Shown: positions 36,308-45,454 of the stretch, in pieces | Layout of the letters: each line of letters opens with the position of its first letter | How positions within the stretch are numbered: position 1 is the first letter of the stretch | Origin: Streptomyces camelliae | Lineage (GTDB): Bacteria > Actinomycetota > Actinomycetes > Streptomycetales > Streptomycetaceae | Direction: 5' to 3' | DNA: 64,000 nucleotides | Assembly: GCF_027625935.1 (NCBI RefSeq) | Contig: NZ_CP115300.1 | Location: forward strand, 372,001-436,000 | The notes under the pieces: generated by a model | What the model saw: only the letters and a program-made list of their open reading frames with translations | Databases searched by the model: none | What the model was told of the DNA's origin: nothing | Made by a program: the position numbers and the translations under genes

Positions 36308-37069
36308 TGATGTGACGTACTATCCAACTTCGGAGGAATGTCGGAAATATGCACTTATAGCAGGTTTATGACCAGCTCAGAGCGTTCCTCATCTACGATG
36401 CCGGATAGGATGTGATCTGGGCCCTATGGGGGGCGTCACGCCTCCAGGCCCTCCGGAGGCAGGCGCGGCGGCCCGACTGAGGGCACTCTCGGGGCCTGCG
36501 TCCGGTCCAGGAGGCGGTGTCGTGACCATGCCGAGCGGGTGGGTCGGCGTGCACTCAGCCCGCCCTTCCGGACCTCTGGCGGTGGTCGAAGGAGCCCCCG
36601 GACGGCGGGCTGATCGCGTCTCCGGCCGACGTGCGGGTGGCTTCGATATCTTCCGGCTACGGCAGGTGGAGCAGGTGGAGCCGCCATTCCAGGTCGATCG
36701 TCCAAAACTGACCGCATCTCTCAACGCGATCCGGCCCGGCCGCACACCTGCGCATACGCCCCGGCACACGGCAGGGCGGCCGACCCCGGCAGTGGCCCGG
36801 CCCGAAGCTCCCGGGCAATAACAGGCGACGCTCGGGATCCGGTGGCAGTTCGTCGTACGCCAGAGTCAGGACGACACGGCGCGGGATCGACGAGGTGACC
36901 GTAGCCACAGCTCCGGGCCGATCAACAGCTCTCGGTCCACTCATGCGTTCTCGGCATAGCCCTCGGGCTCGTCCTTCCGGATCACCACACAATGAAAGCC
37001 GGGGCGGACGGGCGCGTTGACGCCGACCAGGCCCGCACTGCCTTCCGCGCAGCGCCTGGTCCGGGGCCG
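36308..37069. other. Intergenic stretch with one doubtful minus-strand frame
   Basis: The first 100 bases are AT-rich and should contain the transglycosylase promoter. On the minus strand, ATG 36945 opens 95 codons (MSGPRAVDRPGAVATVTSSI, PRRVVLTLAYDELPPDPERR) ending at 36658; the middle faintly recalls the SsgA family but turns into Arg-rich sequence, so it is not called as a gene. Confidence 0.35.
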
Positions 37070-37561
37070 CTACGTGACTTCTTGGAGGCGGCCGGTGGTG
37101 ACGTCGTAGATGAAGCCTCGCACGGCGTCCCGGTGGGGAAGGAAGGCGCTGAACCTGACCCGCGCCATGGAGCACCGGAGGTCTCCGGCCAGGTCGGGGA
37201 AGGTCTCGACCGGCCAGCTCGGCCTCGTTCCCGCCTCGGACTGGATCTGCTCCTTGAACGTGTCGTCGGTGATGTTGAGGAGGGGGCAGTCGGTGTGGTG
37301 GATGAGGATGATCTCCCGGGTTCCCAGGAGACGCTGGCTGATGGCGAGCGAGCGGATCTCCTGGTCGGTGACGACTCCGCCGGCATTGCGGATGACGTTG
37401 GCCTCTCCCGGTCGCAGGCCGAGTATGGCGTAGATGTCCATGCGGGAGTCCATGCAGGCGACGACGGCGACATGGCTGGAGGGCGGGCCCGAAAGGGGGC
37501 CGGGGAAGCGCTCGGCGGCGTAGCTCTCGTTGTTCTTCAGGTACTCGTCGGTGACCGACAT
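37070..37561 (-). CDS. Beta-class carbonic anhydrase
   Basis: The 163-residue protein from ATG 37561 has the beta-carbonic anhydrase signatures: ACMDSRMDIYAILGL (zinc Cys and the Asp-Arg dyad), GEANVIRNAGGVVTD, and ILIHHTDCPLL (zinc His and Cys). It interconverts CO2 and bicarbonate in the cytoplasm. Length is normal for the short type. It lies convergent to a degraded plus-strand ATPase gene and is probably monocistronic. Confidence 0.93.
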   Translation of the reverse strand: MSVTDEYLKNNESYAAERFPGPLSGPPSSHVAVVACMDSRMDIYAILGLRPGEANVIRNAGGVVTDQEIRSLAISQRLLGTREIILIHHTDCPLLNITDDTFKEQIQSEAGTRPSWPVETFPDLAGDLRCSMARVRFSAFLPHRDAVRGFIYDVTTGRLQEVT

Positions 37562-37889
37562 CTGGGCTTCCCGAAGGTCGTGGTGGCGGAGGCGGTGGGT
37601 GGGCCGCTGGAGGCGGAGCCGTTGTCCGAGGGCCGGATGGCCTTGCACGTACTGACACCTCCATCGGGTGCCGTGCACCTGCACTGCGGATCTCGCTCTT
37701 TCAGCGTCCCTCTGATGACGGGGCCTGCAAACGGAGCGACGCTTTCGGCCGGTATCCAGGTCACATGCCATCACCCGAGGCTCTTCGCCCACTCGGCGCT
37801 GCTCGACCATGCCGACCACCAGGCACCAACGACGGCGTGTGGTCCCGTCGCCTGTTCCGGTTCAGTGACTTCCCTGCGGGTGACGGAGA

Positions 37890-38285
37890 GGCACATGGCA
37901 GCTCCGTTCCTCCAATCGGCGGCGTGTGGCACCTTGGCCACAGCCCAGAGACACTCGGCCAGGCGCGCCGACTGGTCCGAGCCGCACCTGGCTGACCGGG
38001 GCCTGGTCAGGACGGGGTCGAGGCTGCGGTACTGGTGGTGTCCGAAATGGTGACGAACGCAGTCGTACACGCGTGGGGCCCGCCGGAGCTCCGCCTGTGC
38101 CCGGCGTACGTCCGCAGGTGAGTGTGAGTCTGGGTCAGCGACGGCGGCCCGGCCCCGCGTGAGCACGGACGGGCACACCCGAGGAACACGGCCGCGGCCC
38201 AGAGGTCATCGACACGCTGGCCCTCGCCCACGGCACCTGCACCCATGAACGTAGCGCCACCCACTGGTCCTGCCTGAACGCCGCC
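37890..38285 (+). pseudogene. RsbW/anti-sigma-type ATP-binding protein, frameshifted
   Basis: Plus-strand pieces in order are SPETLGQARRLVRAAPG, then LVVSEMVTNAVVHAWGPPEL (the N-box of HATPase_c_2 proteins), then VSDGGPA, then EHGRGPEVIDTLALAHGTCT with HERSATHWSCL (the G-box and C-terminus). Each is in a different frame or separated by stops. This is the Streptomyces regulatory ATPase family of about 140 residues, now inactive. Confidence 0.65.
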
Positions 38286-38520
38286 TCGCCTGGTTCGCGG
38301 CAGGAACGCGGCACCCCCGACCGCCTGGTGAATCAGCACACCGGACTCCTCGACGAGGGCGTGGGCCCGTCCCATCTCCTCGAAGCACACCCCGGCGCGT
38401 GTGGCTGGGTCACTGCGGCGGCCGACGTATCTCGTAGGGAGTGTCCAGCAGGGTGCGGTCTGCCGAGTGCGGAGGAGAGCAGCCGACTCCCTTTCGGCGC
38501 AGGTGCGCTGCCGTGGTGCG

Positions 38521-39240
38521 TCACAGCCAGGTTGGCAGGGTCACCGGGGCGGTAGGGCGGGGTGTGCGGCCGGTCGTCCAGGCCAGTAGTTCTGACGCCG
38601 GTGCCTCGATCACGGCCCGGGGCTCGGCCGGTGTCGGGCCGACGTCCCAGGTGCGGTCCCGGTCGGTCGGGGCGAGACGGACGGCCGGGCAGACGGGGCG
38701 GGTGGAGAGGGTGGCCGTGACGTCGTCGAGGAGGACGTCGGTCAGGGGGGCGGGGAGGTCCGCGAAGGTCGTTCCCGATGCCAGGTCGATCGCGTGCAGC
38801 CATACCTCACGCACCCGCATCCAGGGGATCTGGGCGGCGGGGACGGTGCGTCCCAACGCGCTCCTGACCTCCGCCTGCCACGTCGTCGCGTCGAGGGCGG
38901 CCAACGCGTCCCCCAGTTCCGCCGCCGTGGATGTCAGCTGGGACCGCAGGACCTCGGGCGGGAGAGTCGCCGAGGACTCGATCTCGGCGGCGCGTTGCCC
39001 GCGGTTGGCGTACATCGGGTTGGGGACGCCGGTGCGGGCCCAGGTGGCCAGGCGGGTCAGGGCCTCGGCGTTGCGGGCCACGTGCCCGATGACATGAGCG
39101 CGGGTCCAGCCCGGGAGGGCGCTCGCGGCACTGAGGTCGTCGTCGGTGAGGCCGTCGGCCACGCGCGTCAGCACGGCCGTGCCCTCACGCATCCACGGCA
39201 CGGTGACCGTGAGGTCGTGGCGAGTGGTCCGGGTGGTCAT
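38521..39240 (-). CDS. Mycothiol-dependent maleylpyruvate isomerase
   Basis: The 239-residue protein matches the MDMPI family: N-terminal DinB-like four-helix bundle with LTDDDLSAASALPGWTRAHV and GHVARNAEALTRLATWA (metal-binding His residues in WTRAHVIGHVARN), and a C-terminal small domain ending PVTLPTWL. It isomerises maleylpyruvate to fumarylpyruvate with mycothiol as cofactor, the actinomycete counterpart of the glutathione enzyme. It is the last gene of the six-gene salicylate operon; its ATG overlaps the stop of the AMP-ligase gene (ATGA). The WMREGTAVL and HEVWLHAIDLA-like (REVWLHAIDLA) segments are also typical. Confidence 0.9.
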   Translation of the reverse strand: MTTRTTRHDLTVTVPWMREGTAVLTRVADGLTDDDLSAASALPGWTRAHVIGHVARNAEALTRLATWARTGVPNPMYANRGQRAAEIESSATLPPEVLRSQLTSTAAELGDALAALDATTWQAEVRSALGRTVPAAQIPWMRVREVWLHAIDLASGTTFADLPAPLTDVLLDDVTATLSTRPVCPAVRLAPTDRDRTWDVGPTPAEPRAVIEAPASELLAWTTGRTPRPTAPVTLPTWL

Positions 39241-40907
39241 GGGGTCCCGTTCCCGATCCGTGCCGCGATGTCCGCGCGCAGCGCCTTCTTGTCGATCTTG
39301 CCTACCTTCGTGGCCGCCAGCTCCTCCACCGCCACGAGGTGTTCGGGCAGCTTGAAGCGGGCCACCCCGGCCTTCTCCATGGCGGCGCGGATCGCTTCCA
39401 GGGTCGGGGCGGGGCGCCCCGGTGCGGCGACGACGTAGAGGCAGACGCGTTCACCCAGGGTGGCATCGGGCATTGCCACGGCCGCCACCTGACCGACGTC
39501 GGTGAGCTCGTAGACCAGGTTCTCGACCTCCTCCGCGGACACCTTCTCCCCGCCTCGGTTGATCATGTCCTTGTCCCGGCCCTCAACGACAAGGTTGCCC
39601 TCGGGCGTGCGCCGGCAGATGTCCCCGCTGCGGTACCAGCCGTCCTCGGTGAACGCCCGCTTGTTGTGCTCGGCGGCGCGGTAGTAGCCGCGGGGGGTGT
39701 AGGGGCCGCGGGTGAGGAGGGAACCGGGTTCGCCCTCGGGGACGTCCTGATCGAGTTCGTCGACCAACCGCACCTCGTCGTCTCGGCACATGGGGCGGCC
39801 CTGCGTGGCGCAGATGACCTCCTCGGGGTCGTCCAAGCGGGTGAAGTTGAGCAGGCCCTCGGCCATGCCGAACACCTGCTGGAGTGTCGTACCGAGTACG
39901 GGGCGCACCCGGCGGGCCAGCTCGTCGGCGAGCCGGGAGCCACCGACCTGCAGCACGCGCAGGCTGCCCAGCTGCTCGGCCCCGTGCTGCTCGGCGTGTT
40001 CCAGCCAGCGGCCGGCGACGGCCGGGACGACGGCGGTGTGCGTGACCCCCTCGGCCGCGATCGTGGCGAAGGCACGCACCGGTTCCGGGCTGGGCAGCAT
40101 CACCACCTGGCCGCCGGCCAGCAGGGTGCCCAGGATGCCGGGGCAGGCCAGCGGGAAGTTGTGCCCGGCGGGCAGGCTCACCAGGTAGACGGCCTCATGG
40201 TCGACCGCGCTTGCCTCGGCGCTCGCGCGCGCGTTGTAGGCGTAGTCGTCATGGGTGCGGGCGATCAGTTTGGGCAGGCCGGTGGTGCCGCCGGAGAGCA
40301 GGAAGACCGCCACGTCACGGCCGGCGGGGGCGAGGGCGTCGAGTCCGGCCCGGTCGGCGGCAGGGTCCGCCCCGGGGGTGCACAGGGCGCGCAGGTCCAG
40401 GCTCCCCGGTGCGATGTCGTCACCGGCGACCAGGACGTGCCACGGACCCGGCGCTTCCTTGCCCAGCTCGTGTGCGAGCGCCTGGTGGTCGAAGTCCCGC
40501 AGCCGGTCGGGTACGGCGATGGCGGCGGCCTCGGAGTGCGCGGCCAGGTAGGCCAGTTCGAGGCGGCGGTGCGCGGGCAGGGCCATCACCGGCACGATCC
40601 CGGCGCGCAGGCAGGCCCAGGTCAGGACGGTGAACTCCCAGCCGTTGGCCAACTGGACCACGATCCGGTCGCCGGGCACCAGCCCGAGGCCGAGCAGTCG
40701 CAGGGCCAACGAATCGGCGCGGGCGGCCAGTTCGGCGTAGGTCAGGCGGAGGTGGCCGTCGACGAGCGCGGTCGCGTCCGGTGTGCGGTCGGCGCTCTCG
40801 CGCAGCAGATCGCCCAGCGGGCGGCCCGCCCAGTATCCGGCCGTCGTATAGCGGTCGGCGTCGGCCTTCGGCCAGGGAACCGTTCCCTCACTGATGGGTG
40901 CGGCCAT
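39237..40907 (-). CDS. sdgA: Salicylyl-AMP ligase (aryl-acid adenylating enzyme)
   Basis: The 556-residue protein is an acyl-adenylating enzyme of the DhbE/YbtE type. Motifs are the P-loop LLSGGTTGLPKLI (about residue 200), the aryl-acid pocket segment SLPAGHNFPLACPG, GMAEGLLNFTRLDD, YRSGDICRRTPEGNLVVEGR, RDKDMINRGGEKVSAEEVE, and the C-terminal catalytic Lys in ATKVGKIDKKALR. It activates an aryl acid, here by context salicylate, to the acyl-AMP. It overlaps the CoA-ligase gene upstream by 20 bases and the isomerase gene by 4. Equivalent to SdgA of Streptomyces sp. WA46, where it works with SdgB; the assignment rests on gene order and family. Confidence 0.85.
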   Translation of the reverse strand: MAAPISEGTVPWPKADADRYTTAGYWAGRPLGDLLRESADRTPDATALVDGHLRLTYAELAARADSLALRLLGLGLVPGDRIVVQLANGWEFTVLTWACLRAGIVPVMALPAHRRLELAYLAAHSEAAAIAVPDRLRDFDHQALAHELGKEAPGPWHVLVAGDDIAPGSLDLRALCTPGADPAADRAGLDALAPAGRDVAVFLLSGGTTGLPKLIARTHDDYAYNARASAEASAVDHEAVYLVSLPAGHNFPLACPGILGTLLAGGQVVMLPSPEPVRAFATIAAEGVTHTAVVPAVAGRWLEHAEQHGAEQLGSLRVLQVGGSRLADELARRVRPVLGTTLQQVFGMAEGLLNFTRLDDPEEVICATQGRPMCRDDEVRLVDELDQDVPEGEPGSLLTRGPYTPRGYYRAAEHNKRAFTEDGWYRSGDICRRTPEGNLVVEGRDKDMINRGGEKVSAEEVENLVYELTDVGQVAAVAMPDATLGERVCLYVVAAPGRPAPTLEAIRAAMEKAGVARFKLPEHLVAVEELAATKVGKIDKKALRADIAARIGNGTP

Positions 40908-43011
40908 CAGTCACCACCTCTTCTTGCGACGGCTCAGTGGTTTCAGCCGCGATACACACAGCATCCAGCGCCACGAGGCCCTGAGCGGTGATCCGCAGCG
41001 GGTTGATCTCGATCTCGGCGAGTACCGGATGGGCGGCGAGCAGGTCGCCCAGGGCCGCCGCCACCTCGCCGAGAGCGGCCCGGTCCAGTACGGGACCGCC
41101 GCGCCAGCCGTCCAGGAGGACGTGTCCGGCCAGCTCGGCGGGCATGGTCGCAGCCTCCTCCGCGCTCAGCGGGGCGAGCCGGATGCCGACGTCCGCCAGC
41201 GCTTCGGCGGTGGTACCGCCGAGGCCGGCCAGGACGACGGGGCCGAAGACCGGGTCCCGGCGGGCGCCGACCACCAGGTCCACGCCGGCCGGGGCCATGG
41301 ACTCCACCAGGAAGCGGGGTGCTCCCGCCGCCTCGATCGCGTCCAGGGCTTCGTCCAGTTCCTCTGGCGTGCGCACGCCGAGCCGGACCCCGCCGATCTC
41401 GGTCTTGTGCAGCACGGCAGCGTCCAGAAGCTTGACCGCCACCGGGCCGGGCAGTTCGGCCAGCGCCCGGTGGGCCTCGTCGCGGTCGGCGCAAGCCCGA
41501 CGGGGCATGGTCGGCACGCCGATCGCTGCGAGGAGCGTCTTGGCCTGGTCCTCGTCCCAGGGGCCGGGGCCGACGTCCACGCGCGCGGGAGCGGCGAGGG
41601 CCGCCGTCGTACGGCTGCGGGCGCGCGCGTCGGCGAGCAGCGCGCCAGTCATGGCGGCGAGCCCGTGCGGGTCGGCGGCCACTGGTACGCCCCGATCGAG
41701 AAGGGCGCGGCGCACGCGTCGTACGTCCTCGCCCGCGCCGCCTACCCCGAGGACCAACGGCACACTCCCCCGCACCGCGTCCACGGCCTCGACCAGGTCG
41801 AAGGCGCCGGGCTCGTGCAGCGCGTACCCGGCGATCAGGTCCACGGCCGGGTCGGCGGCCACCGCGTTCAGAACGGCGGCGAATCCGGGACCGGGACGAC
41901 CGGTGTCGACCGGGTTGGCCTGGTAGGTCAGCGGTGGCAGTACGTCGGCCAGCTCACGCCGGATGCCCGCGGTCAGCTCGGGTACGGCGGCGCGGCGCCC
42001 GCGCAGCTCGTCGAGGAGGAGCAGTCCCGGCCCGGCCTGTGCGGTCACCACGCCCACTCCCGGGTCGGCGTCCGCAGGCAGCCGTACGAGCGACAACGCG
42101 CCGACCGCGTCGACCAGTTCGCGTTCATCGTCCACCAGCACGGCGCCCGCTTGGGCGAGAGCGGCGCGGGTGGTGCGCCAGGAGGTGGCGAGCGCGCCGG
42201 TGTGGGAGGCGGCGAAGGCGCCGACGTCGTGGCGGCCGACGACGAGCGCGACGACCGGGCGGGTGGCGGTGAGCCGGGCGACCGCTTCGGTCAGCCGCCG
42301 ACCGTCGGCGACGGACTCGATGTGCAGGGCGACCGCGCCGGTGTGCGGGTCGTCGGCCAGGTGGTCGAGAACGTCGGCGGTCGTGACGTCCGCGCTGTTG
42401 CCGAGTCCGACCGCGAGGCTCACGCCGTGCCCGGCCTCGCCGAGCAGGAACGCCAGGGCGTGATTCACGCCTCCGCTGGCGGCTACGACAGCGATCCGGC
42501 CGGCGGGCACCTCGGCCGCGCCCGGCACGAAACTCGCCGTGAGGCCGGGGGTGAGGAACCCGGAGGTGTTCGGGCCGAGCAGCCGGATCCCGGTGCGTTC
42601 GACGACCTCGGACAGTTCCCGCTGGTGTCGCTCGCCGTCCGCTCCGGCCTCGGCGAACCCTCCGCCGTAGACCACGACGGCCCGTGCCCCGGCCTTGGCG
42701 GCCTCGGCGACGGCGTCCGCGCAGGCGGCAGCCGGGAGACAGATCAGGGCGAGATCGACGGGGCCGTGCTCGGCGGCCTCGGCGACCGAGGCGTACAGCC
42801 CGGCGGCCGGCTCCGGGTCGCGCGCGTTGACCAACGCCATGTGCCCGGAGAACCCGGCGACCGAGCGGGCCAGCGCGGCGCCCAGTTTCGCCGGGTCGCG
42901 AGAGGCGCCGACGACGGCGATGCCGCGGGGGGCGAAGAGCGCGCCGAGACCGTCGCGCGTGGTGGCTTCTTCACAGGCCGTGGAGGCCACAGCCGATGCC
43001 ATGGCCGTCAT
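40888..43011 (-). CDS. sdgB: Salicylyl-CoA synthetase, ADP-forming acetate-CoA ligase fold
   Basis: The 707-residue protein has the three-part architecture of ADP-forming acyl-CoA synthetases: CoA-binding Rossmann domain (about 25-150, LFAPRGIAVVGASRDPAKLG), succinyl-CoA-ligase-like domain (about 150-460, with a phospho-His-type segment IAVVAASGGVNHALAFLLG where the usual SQSG is replaced by ASGG), and a C-terminal ATP-grasp domain (about 490-700, GPVAVKLLDAAVLHKTEIGG and AEIEINPL). With SdgA it makes salicylyl-CoA, as reported for strain WA46. ATG 43011 overlaps the hydroxylase stop (ATGA). The exact partial reaction assigned to this protein is inference. Confidence 0.82.
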   Translation of the reverse strand: MTAMASAVASTACEEATTRDGLGALFAPRGIAVVGASRDPAKLGAALARSVAGFSGHMALVNARDPEPAAGLYASVAEAAEHGPVDLALICLPAAACADAVAEAAKAGARAVVVYGGGFAEAGADGERHQRELSEVVERTGIRLLGPNTSGFLTPGLTASFVPGAAEVPAGRIAVVAASGGVNHALAFLLGEAGHGVSLAVGLGNSADVTTADVLDHLADDPHTGAVALHIESVADGRRLTEAVARLTATRPVVALVVGRHDVGAFAASHTGALATSWRTTRAALAQAGAVLVDDERELVDAVGALSLVRLPADADPGVGVVTAQAGPGLLLLDELRGRRAAVPELTAGIRRELADVLPPLTYQANPVDTGRPGPGFAAVLNAVAADPAVDLIAGYALHEPGAFDLVEAVDAVRGSVPLVLGVGGAGEDVRRVRRALLDRGVPVAADPHGLAAMTGALLADARARSRTTAALAAPARVDVGPGPWDEDQAKTLLAAIGVPTMPRRACADRDEAHRALAELPGPVAVKLLDAAVLHKTEIGGVRLGVRTPEELDEALDAIEAAGAPRFLVESMAPAGVDLVVGARRDPVFGPVVLAGLGGTTAEALADVGIRLAPLSAEEAATMPAELAGHVLLDGWRGGPVLDRAALGEVAAALGDLLAAHPVLAEIEINPLRITAQGLVALDAVCIAAETTEPSQEEVVTDGRTHQ

Positions 43012-44618
43012 CGGGTCACCTCCCACTCCGCGACGGTCTCGGCGGCGCCGCCGACCAGGTCGGTGCGCCCCGACAGGACCGCCGTGACCGCACGGTCGCG
43101 GTCCAGCGTGTCGTCGACGAGCAGCGCGGGCAGCCGGTGGCGCAGCCGGGTCTGTTCGGTGAGGAGGGCGCGGGTGTACGCGCTGCCGCCGCACACGGCG
43201 ACCAGCGCCGGGCCTGCCCCGGCCAGGGCCGCGAGCGCCTCGCGCGCGGCGGGGAGAGCGGACACCTCGGCGGGCGCGGTGATCCGTGCCCCCCACAGTG
43301 TGCCGGTACTCGGCGCGGACGCCCGTAGAGGCAGAGCGGTCCCGGCGCCGATCGCGGGACGGGCCACCACGCCCTCGGCGTCGGCCTCGACCACCACGGT
43401 CCGGCCCGGCAGCCGCCAGCCACCGATGTCGAGCGGGGTGCACAGCGGCTCGGCCCCGTATGCGGCCCGCCACCGATCATGGCTGGCCTGCACGAAGTCC
43501 GGCGCACGCCTGGCCAGTCGCCCGTCGGTGATGCTGCGGGACAGGAAGTGGTAGGCGAACTGCCACGGCTCGAAGGCGTCGTGGTACGCGCCGAAGTGCT
43601 CCCACCAGCCGAGGCTCGGCCGGGCCGCGTTCTGGATCGCCTCCACCGACGGCCGGGCGGCGGCCTCGTAGGCGGCAAGGGCGGCCGGAAGGTCGCCGGC
43701 GTGCTTGGTGAGGGCTGCCGAGAGGGCGATCGCGTCCTCCATGGCCATCTTGGTGCCGGAGCCGACGGAGAAGTGTGCGGTGTGCGCGGCGTCGCCGAGC
43801 AGGACGACCGGGCGGGGCTCGGTGACGTACCAGTGGCGGGTGCGGCGGGTGCGGAAGTTGCTCCAGCGGGAGTTGTTGACCAGCAGCAGGCGTCCGTCGA
43901 TCTGGTCGGCGAACAGTTCCTCCAGGTACGCCTTGGTGGCCAGGTCGCTCGGGCCGGGCGGTCGGTTGACGTCGAACGCGTCCAGGCCCGCCGCCCGCCA
44001 GGTCGTCTCGTCGGTCTCGACGATGAACGTGCTCACGTCCGCGCTGATCGGGTATCCGTGCACGGCGAAGACGCCGTGGGGGCCACGCTCGTGGACGAAG
44101 GTGAGTCCGTCGAACATGTAGTCCGTGCCGAACCAGATGAACTTGGCCGTCGCCGTGTCGAAGGCCGGCTCCAGACGCTCGGCCAAGGCTTCGCGGATCC
44201 GCGACGACGTGCCGTCGGCCGCGACCACGAGGTCGTAGCCGGCCAGGTCGTCCAGGCTCGTCTCGGTCTCGAAGCGCAGGTCCGCGCCCAGGTCGCGGGC
44301 CCGCTCCTGGAGCAGGGCGAGGAGGGTGCGGCGGACAAGGGCGGCCATGCCGTTGCCCCCGCAGCGGATGCGCTCGCCCTTGAGCCGTACCTCGATGTCG
44401 TCCCAGTGCCGGCCGTGCGCGTCCAGTGCCTGGCGGAGCACGGGGTCGGCGTCGTGGATGCCGGCGAGCGTGCGGTCGGAGAACACCACGCCGAAGCCGA
44501 ACGCGTCGTCGGCCCGGTTGCGTTCGAAGACGGTCACCTCGGCGGACGGGTCGGCCTGCCGGACCAGGGTGGCGAAGAACAGCCCTCCCGGGCCTCCGCC
44601 GACGACAGCAATGCGCAT
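43008..44618 (-). CDS. sdgC: Salicylyl-CoA 5-hydroxylase (FAD monooxygenase)
   Basis: The 536-residue protein begins with the FAD-binding dinucleotide fold MRIAVVGGGPGGLFFATLVR. It contains the mid-sequence YDLVVAADGTSSRIR (the DG motif) and the second FAD motif LLGDAAHTAHFSVGSGTKMA with MEDAIALSAAL. The GTKMA..DA pattern is characteristic of acyl-CoA-linked aromatic hydroxylases of the salicylyl-CoA 5-hydroxylase group rather than of free salicylate 1-hydroxylases. It would use NAD(P)H and O2 to give gentisyl-CoA. The C-terminal about 150 residues are an old-yellow-enzyme-like remnant or accessory segment, Ala-rich. It follows the hydrolase gene by 2 bases. Confidence 0.85.
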   Translation of the reverse strand: MRIAVVGGGPGGLFFATLVRQADPSAEVTVFERNRADDAFGFGVVFSDRTLAGIHDADPVLRQALDAHGRHWDDIEVRLKGERIRCGGNGMAALVRRTLLALLQERARDLGADLRFETETSLDDLAGYDLVVAADGTSSRIREALAERLEPAFDTATAKFIWFGTDYMFDGLTFVHERGPHGVFAVHGYPISADVSTFIVETDETTWRAAGLDAFDVNRPPGPSDLATKAYLEELFADQIDGRLLLVNNSRWSNFRTRRTRHWYVTEPRPVVLLGDAAHTAHFSVGSGTKMAMEDAIALSAALTKHAGDLPAALAAYEAAARPSVEAIQNAARPSLGWWEHFGAYHDAFEPWQFAYHFLSRSITDGRLARRAPDFVQASHDRWRAAYGAEPLCTPLDIGGWRLPGRTVVVEADAEGVVARPAIGAGTALPLRASAPSTGTLWGARITAPAEVSALPAAREALAALAGAGPALVAVCGGSAYTRALLTEQTRLRHRLPALLVDDTLDRDRAVTAVLSGRTDLVGGAAETVAEWEVTR

Positions 44619-44620
44619 GG

Positions 44621-45454
44621 TCAGCCCCTCACCAGGGTGTTGCGGCACTCGCCGACGCCCTCGATCCGGGTCACCAGCTCGCTGCCCTCGGTCAGATAGC
44701 GCGGGGGCCTGCGGGCGTGGCCGACGCCGCCGGGGGTGCCGGTGGCGATCAGGTCGCCGGGGGCGAGGGTGACGATCCGCGAGATGTACGCGACCAGGGC
44801 CGCCGGGTCGAAGACCAGGTCGCCGGTGTCGGCCTTCTGCATCAGCTCGCCGTCGACGATACAGGTCAATTCCTGTGACAACGGCCGCTGTTCATCCGTC
44901 TCGTCCGTCACCACGAGCCACGGCCCCACCGGCGTACCGGCCTCGAACGTCTTGCCCTGCAGCCACTGCGGCGAGCGGTACTGGAAGTCGCGGGCGGTGA
45001 CGTCGTTGACGACGGTGTACCCGGCGATCGCGGCGCGAGCCTCGTCGGGCGTGGCGTGCCGCACTTCGGAGCCGATGTACACGCCGAGTTCGGCCTCCCA
45101 GTCCACCGCGTCGGAGCCTGCGGGCAGCACGACCGGGTCGTATGCGCCGACCTGTGCGCGGGCGAACTTGGCGAACAGCGTGGGGTGTTCGGGCAGTTCC
45201 CGACCCATCTCCAGGATGTGGTTACGGTAGTTGAGCCCGACGCACACGATCTTCTCGGGGGACGGGACGGGGGGCGCGTAGTCCAGGCCGGCCAGGTCGT
45301 GGCGGGGGCCGTTCGCGGCGGCCGCCTCGGCGCGCCAGTCGGGGCGGCGCAGCAGTGCGCCCAGGTCGGGGTGAGCGCCGATCTCGACGGCGGCGGAGTC
45401 GTCCACGCGGACGGCACGGGTGCCGTCGGGGGTGCGGATGGTGGCGAGCCTCAT
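44621..45454 (-). CDS. Fumarylacetoacetate-hydrolase-family protein, probable fumarylpyruvate hydrolase
   Basis: From ATG 45454 the protein has 277 residues. The FAH domain (about 70-275) shows EKIVCVGLNYRNHILEMG, the metal-binding Glu residues in WEAELGVYIGSEVR and the following Asp in NDVTARDFQYRSPQWLQGKT, and ATGTPGGVGHARRPPRYL. FAH enzymes cleave C-C bonds in 2,4-diketo acids; in this operon the natural substrate is fumarylpyruvate, giving fumarate and pyruvate. The start was chosen by the 4-base overlap with the dioxygenase gene; upstream in-frame sequence is the shadow of that gene. Confidence 0.9.
   Translation of the reverse strand: MRLATIRTPDGTRAVRVDDSAAVEIGAHPDLGALLRRPDWRAEAAAANGPRHDLAGLDYAPPVPSPEKIVCVGLNYRNHILEMGRELPEHPTLFAKFARAQVGAYDPVVLPAGSDAVDWEAELGVYIGSEVRHATPDEARAAIAGYTVVNDVTARDFQYRSPQWLQGKTFEAGTPVGPWLVVTDETDEQRPLSQELTCIVDGELMQKADTGDLVFDPAALVAYISRIVTLAPGDLIATGTPGGVGHARRPPRYLTEGSELVTRIEGVGECRNTLVRG

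Noticed and set aside
36658..36945. Minus-strand frame with faint SsgA-like segment
   Set aside because: Similarity is limited to about 20 residues and the rest is Arg-rich; not enough to call.
40894..43554. 886-codon plus-strand frame across the CoA-ligase gene
   Set aside because: Longest frame in the region but only a shadow; the opposite strand has CoA-binding and ATP-grasp motifs and operon overlaps.
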